Shown one piece after another: positions 63,101-64,000 of a DNA stretch of 64,000 bases. Source of the DNA: Hymenolepis diminuta (Eukaryota; Platyhelminthes; Cestoda; Cyclophyllidea; Hymenolepididae); the NCBI GenBank assembly GCA_900708905.1, contig CAADRB010000057.1:813526-877525 (forward strand), written 5' to 3'. Made by a program: the position numbers and the translations under genes. Position 1 is the stretch's first letter. Each line of letters begins with the position of its first letter. The notes below the pieces were generated by a model, which was given only the letters and a program-made list of their open reading frames with translations, was not told where the DNA came from and made no database searches.

Positions 63101-63756
63101 TACCATCAGTAGCACTGCATCATGAGAAAATCCAACAGACGATCAGAATGGACTATTAATATTATATTTTATATTCCATTGGTTTATCAATAACAACATA
63201 AACCTATTTAATGTCTCCTATGTTTCTAGTATATTTTACCAACATTCCACACGAAAATAAAACGCAATAATTAATCCAAATTATCTAACTCCATTAAGGT
63301 ATATTTTTATTGATAGATATTTAATTTAGCTAAAAAAGAATACTGGCAATTTAATTGCGAAGGCACTTTCATGAAATACAGTGTCTTATTCATAAAAAGC
63401 TTAAATTCGTTTGTTGTGCGTTTGAACACCAGATATTACTATCACTCATAATCAACTCACAATTGACAGACAAAAGGATTGACGTGTGTTTCCAAGTTGC
63501 CGATGCCGTAGAAGCATCATTTTCTGCTGTTCTAGTTGTCACCGGACTAGCCCAGCATCGCAACAATTGCCCGTGAAGTTGAGAAGTGACTGAAAGATCG
63601 AGGTAAGGTGAGGTGCTGATTTCACGCTCTCTTGGTCCAAGTCGTAAGCAAAACATGTCATTGCCGTTCCTTCTCTCCTCATTGTAATCACTACCTTCAC
63701 CTTGTCCCGAAATGATTTTTCCTGATATTACTACTGAAGGATCACTTAGGGTCCAT
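50878..63756 (-). CDS. KIRREL-like: Kirrel/SYG-1-type Ig adhesion receptor, 3' part (5' end outside window)
   Basis: Single-pass adhesion molecule of the Kirrel/nephrin group, whose relatives act in filtration slits, myoblast fusion and synapse choice. Exons in transcript order: 63461-63756, 57653-57906, 56536-56668, 54851-55004, 54133-54281, 52626-52796, 51442-51503, 51311-51366 and 50878-51139. Every phase matches; 512 residues are visible. The first exon ends an Ig fold (HGQLLRCWASP, then LSVN joined to YGPKLQGPEEE). The next Ig fold has LTCQVEANPPAMVTWY and FGIYICVG. The last has GPPTIETPQRVIGR, LICKV, FLWSS and FGSYNCTVITPFG, closely like Kirrel Ig5 (DGPPI... YNCTAWNSFG). NELEEMPYILAIT leads straight into the transmembrane helix (VGVVTVIAAIFFGLLCWII, then RRH). 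The cytoplasmic tail is about 145 residues, S/T-rich, ending HAFPT. Exon 51442-51503 has a second usable donor (GTAAGG) in the same phase. More Ig domains and the signal peptide must lie past 64000. Confidence 0.85.
54696..54721. repeat. 26-bp perfect palindrome in a Kirrel-like intron
   Basis: AGTATATTAATT, GC, AATTAATATACT reads the same on both strands with no spacer. It lies in the intron between 54281 and 54851. Confidence 0.8.
57907..63460 (-). other. 5.5 kb intron of the Kirrel-like gene
   Basis: Mostly AT-rich with a (TA)n tract at 60104-60135. Two minus-strand candidate micro-exons, 60605-60633 (29 nt) and 59449-59482 (34 nt), have good splice sites and together keep the frame. Otherwise no gene is seen. 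Confidence 0.5.
60104..60135. repeat. (TA)n microsatellite
   Basis: About sixteen tandem TA dinucleotides inside the large intron of the Kirrel-like gene. Confidence 0.95.
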
Positions 63757-64000
63757 CTGAAGTTCGAAAGGAATAAGGATAACCAATGCTTTCATCATAA
63801 TAGCATTCAAATCAATAGAGAATGCTCAATAGGTTTCGCTAAAATATTTTAATTATAAAGTTAATCGAGGAAAAGCAAAACTGACGAATTTAACATTAGT
63901 GTTATCAATTAAATTATCAATTTAAATATAAATTCAAGTCCATCCTTTTAGTGAGGAAGGAACCATTAAGCTATTAAACACCTCAGAGAAAAAATTTTAG
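63757..64000 (-). other. Intron running off the window
   Basis: Sequence upstream of the first visible Kirrel-like exon (acceptor CGAACTTCAG at 63757). No further exon is seen before the edge. Confidence 0.5.

Noticed and set aside
1..64000. CRISPR arrays, bacterial operons, prophage or insertion sequences
   Set aside because: No direct-repeat arrays, ribosome binding sites or transposase genes; spliced genes show that the DNA is eukaryotic.

Overview
The window is AT-rich, intron-rich animal DNA. The best fit is a parasitic flatworm, most likely a tapeworm. The reasons are small phase-1 micro-exons in a signal-peptide gene, a one-peptide amidated neuropeptide precursor, short introns with AT-rich surroundings, and metazoan hnRNP K and Kirrel/nephrin-type genes. 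No full-length transposon ORF was found. The assignment to cestodes is inference, not something the sequence proves.

Layout. 1-430: microsatellites and a tRNA-like T-arm. 851-4654 (minus): an eight-exon coiled-coil protein that I do not recognise. 6153-10999 (minus): a six-exon hnRNP K homologue with two KH domains and a long P/G/Q-rich tail. 11.0-16.5 kb: mostly empty, with an LTR-like block near 12.5-12.76 kb. 16574-17053 (minus): a two-exon secreted peptide precursor. It is head to head with a micro-exon-type secreted protein gene (plus, 17715-19404, possible alternative 3' exons to 21146). 19.4-41 kb: very gene-poor, with a few weak spliced candidates. 40999-42365 (plus): a probable small two-exon gene. 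45994-46269 (plus): a neuropeptide precursor. 47.6-48.0 kb: weak coding signals. 50878-63756 (minus): the 3' part of a Kirrel/SYG-1-type immunoglobulin adhesion receptor whose 5' exons lie beyond the right edge.

How the genes relate. hnRNP K is a nuclear/cytoplasmic RNA-binding regulator. The Kirrel-like receptor is a cell-surface adhesion molecule; relatives work in filtration slits, myoblast fusion and synapse choice. Three small secreted products (micro-exon type protein, peptide precursor, amidated neuropeptide) sit in the otherwise empty middle of the window. There are no operon-like short intergenic distances between the confident genes. All exon joins were made by eye from splice consensus and reading phase. 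Joins supported by domain homology (hnRNP K, Kirrel) are much safer than those resting on phase alone.
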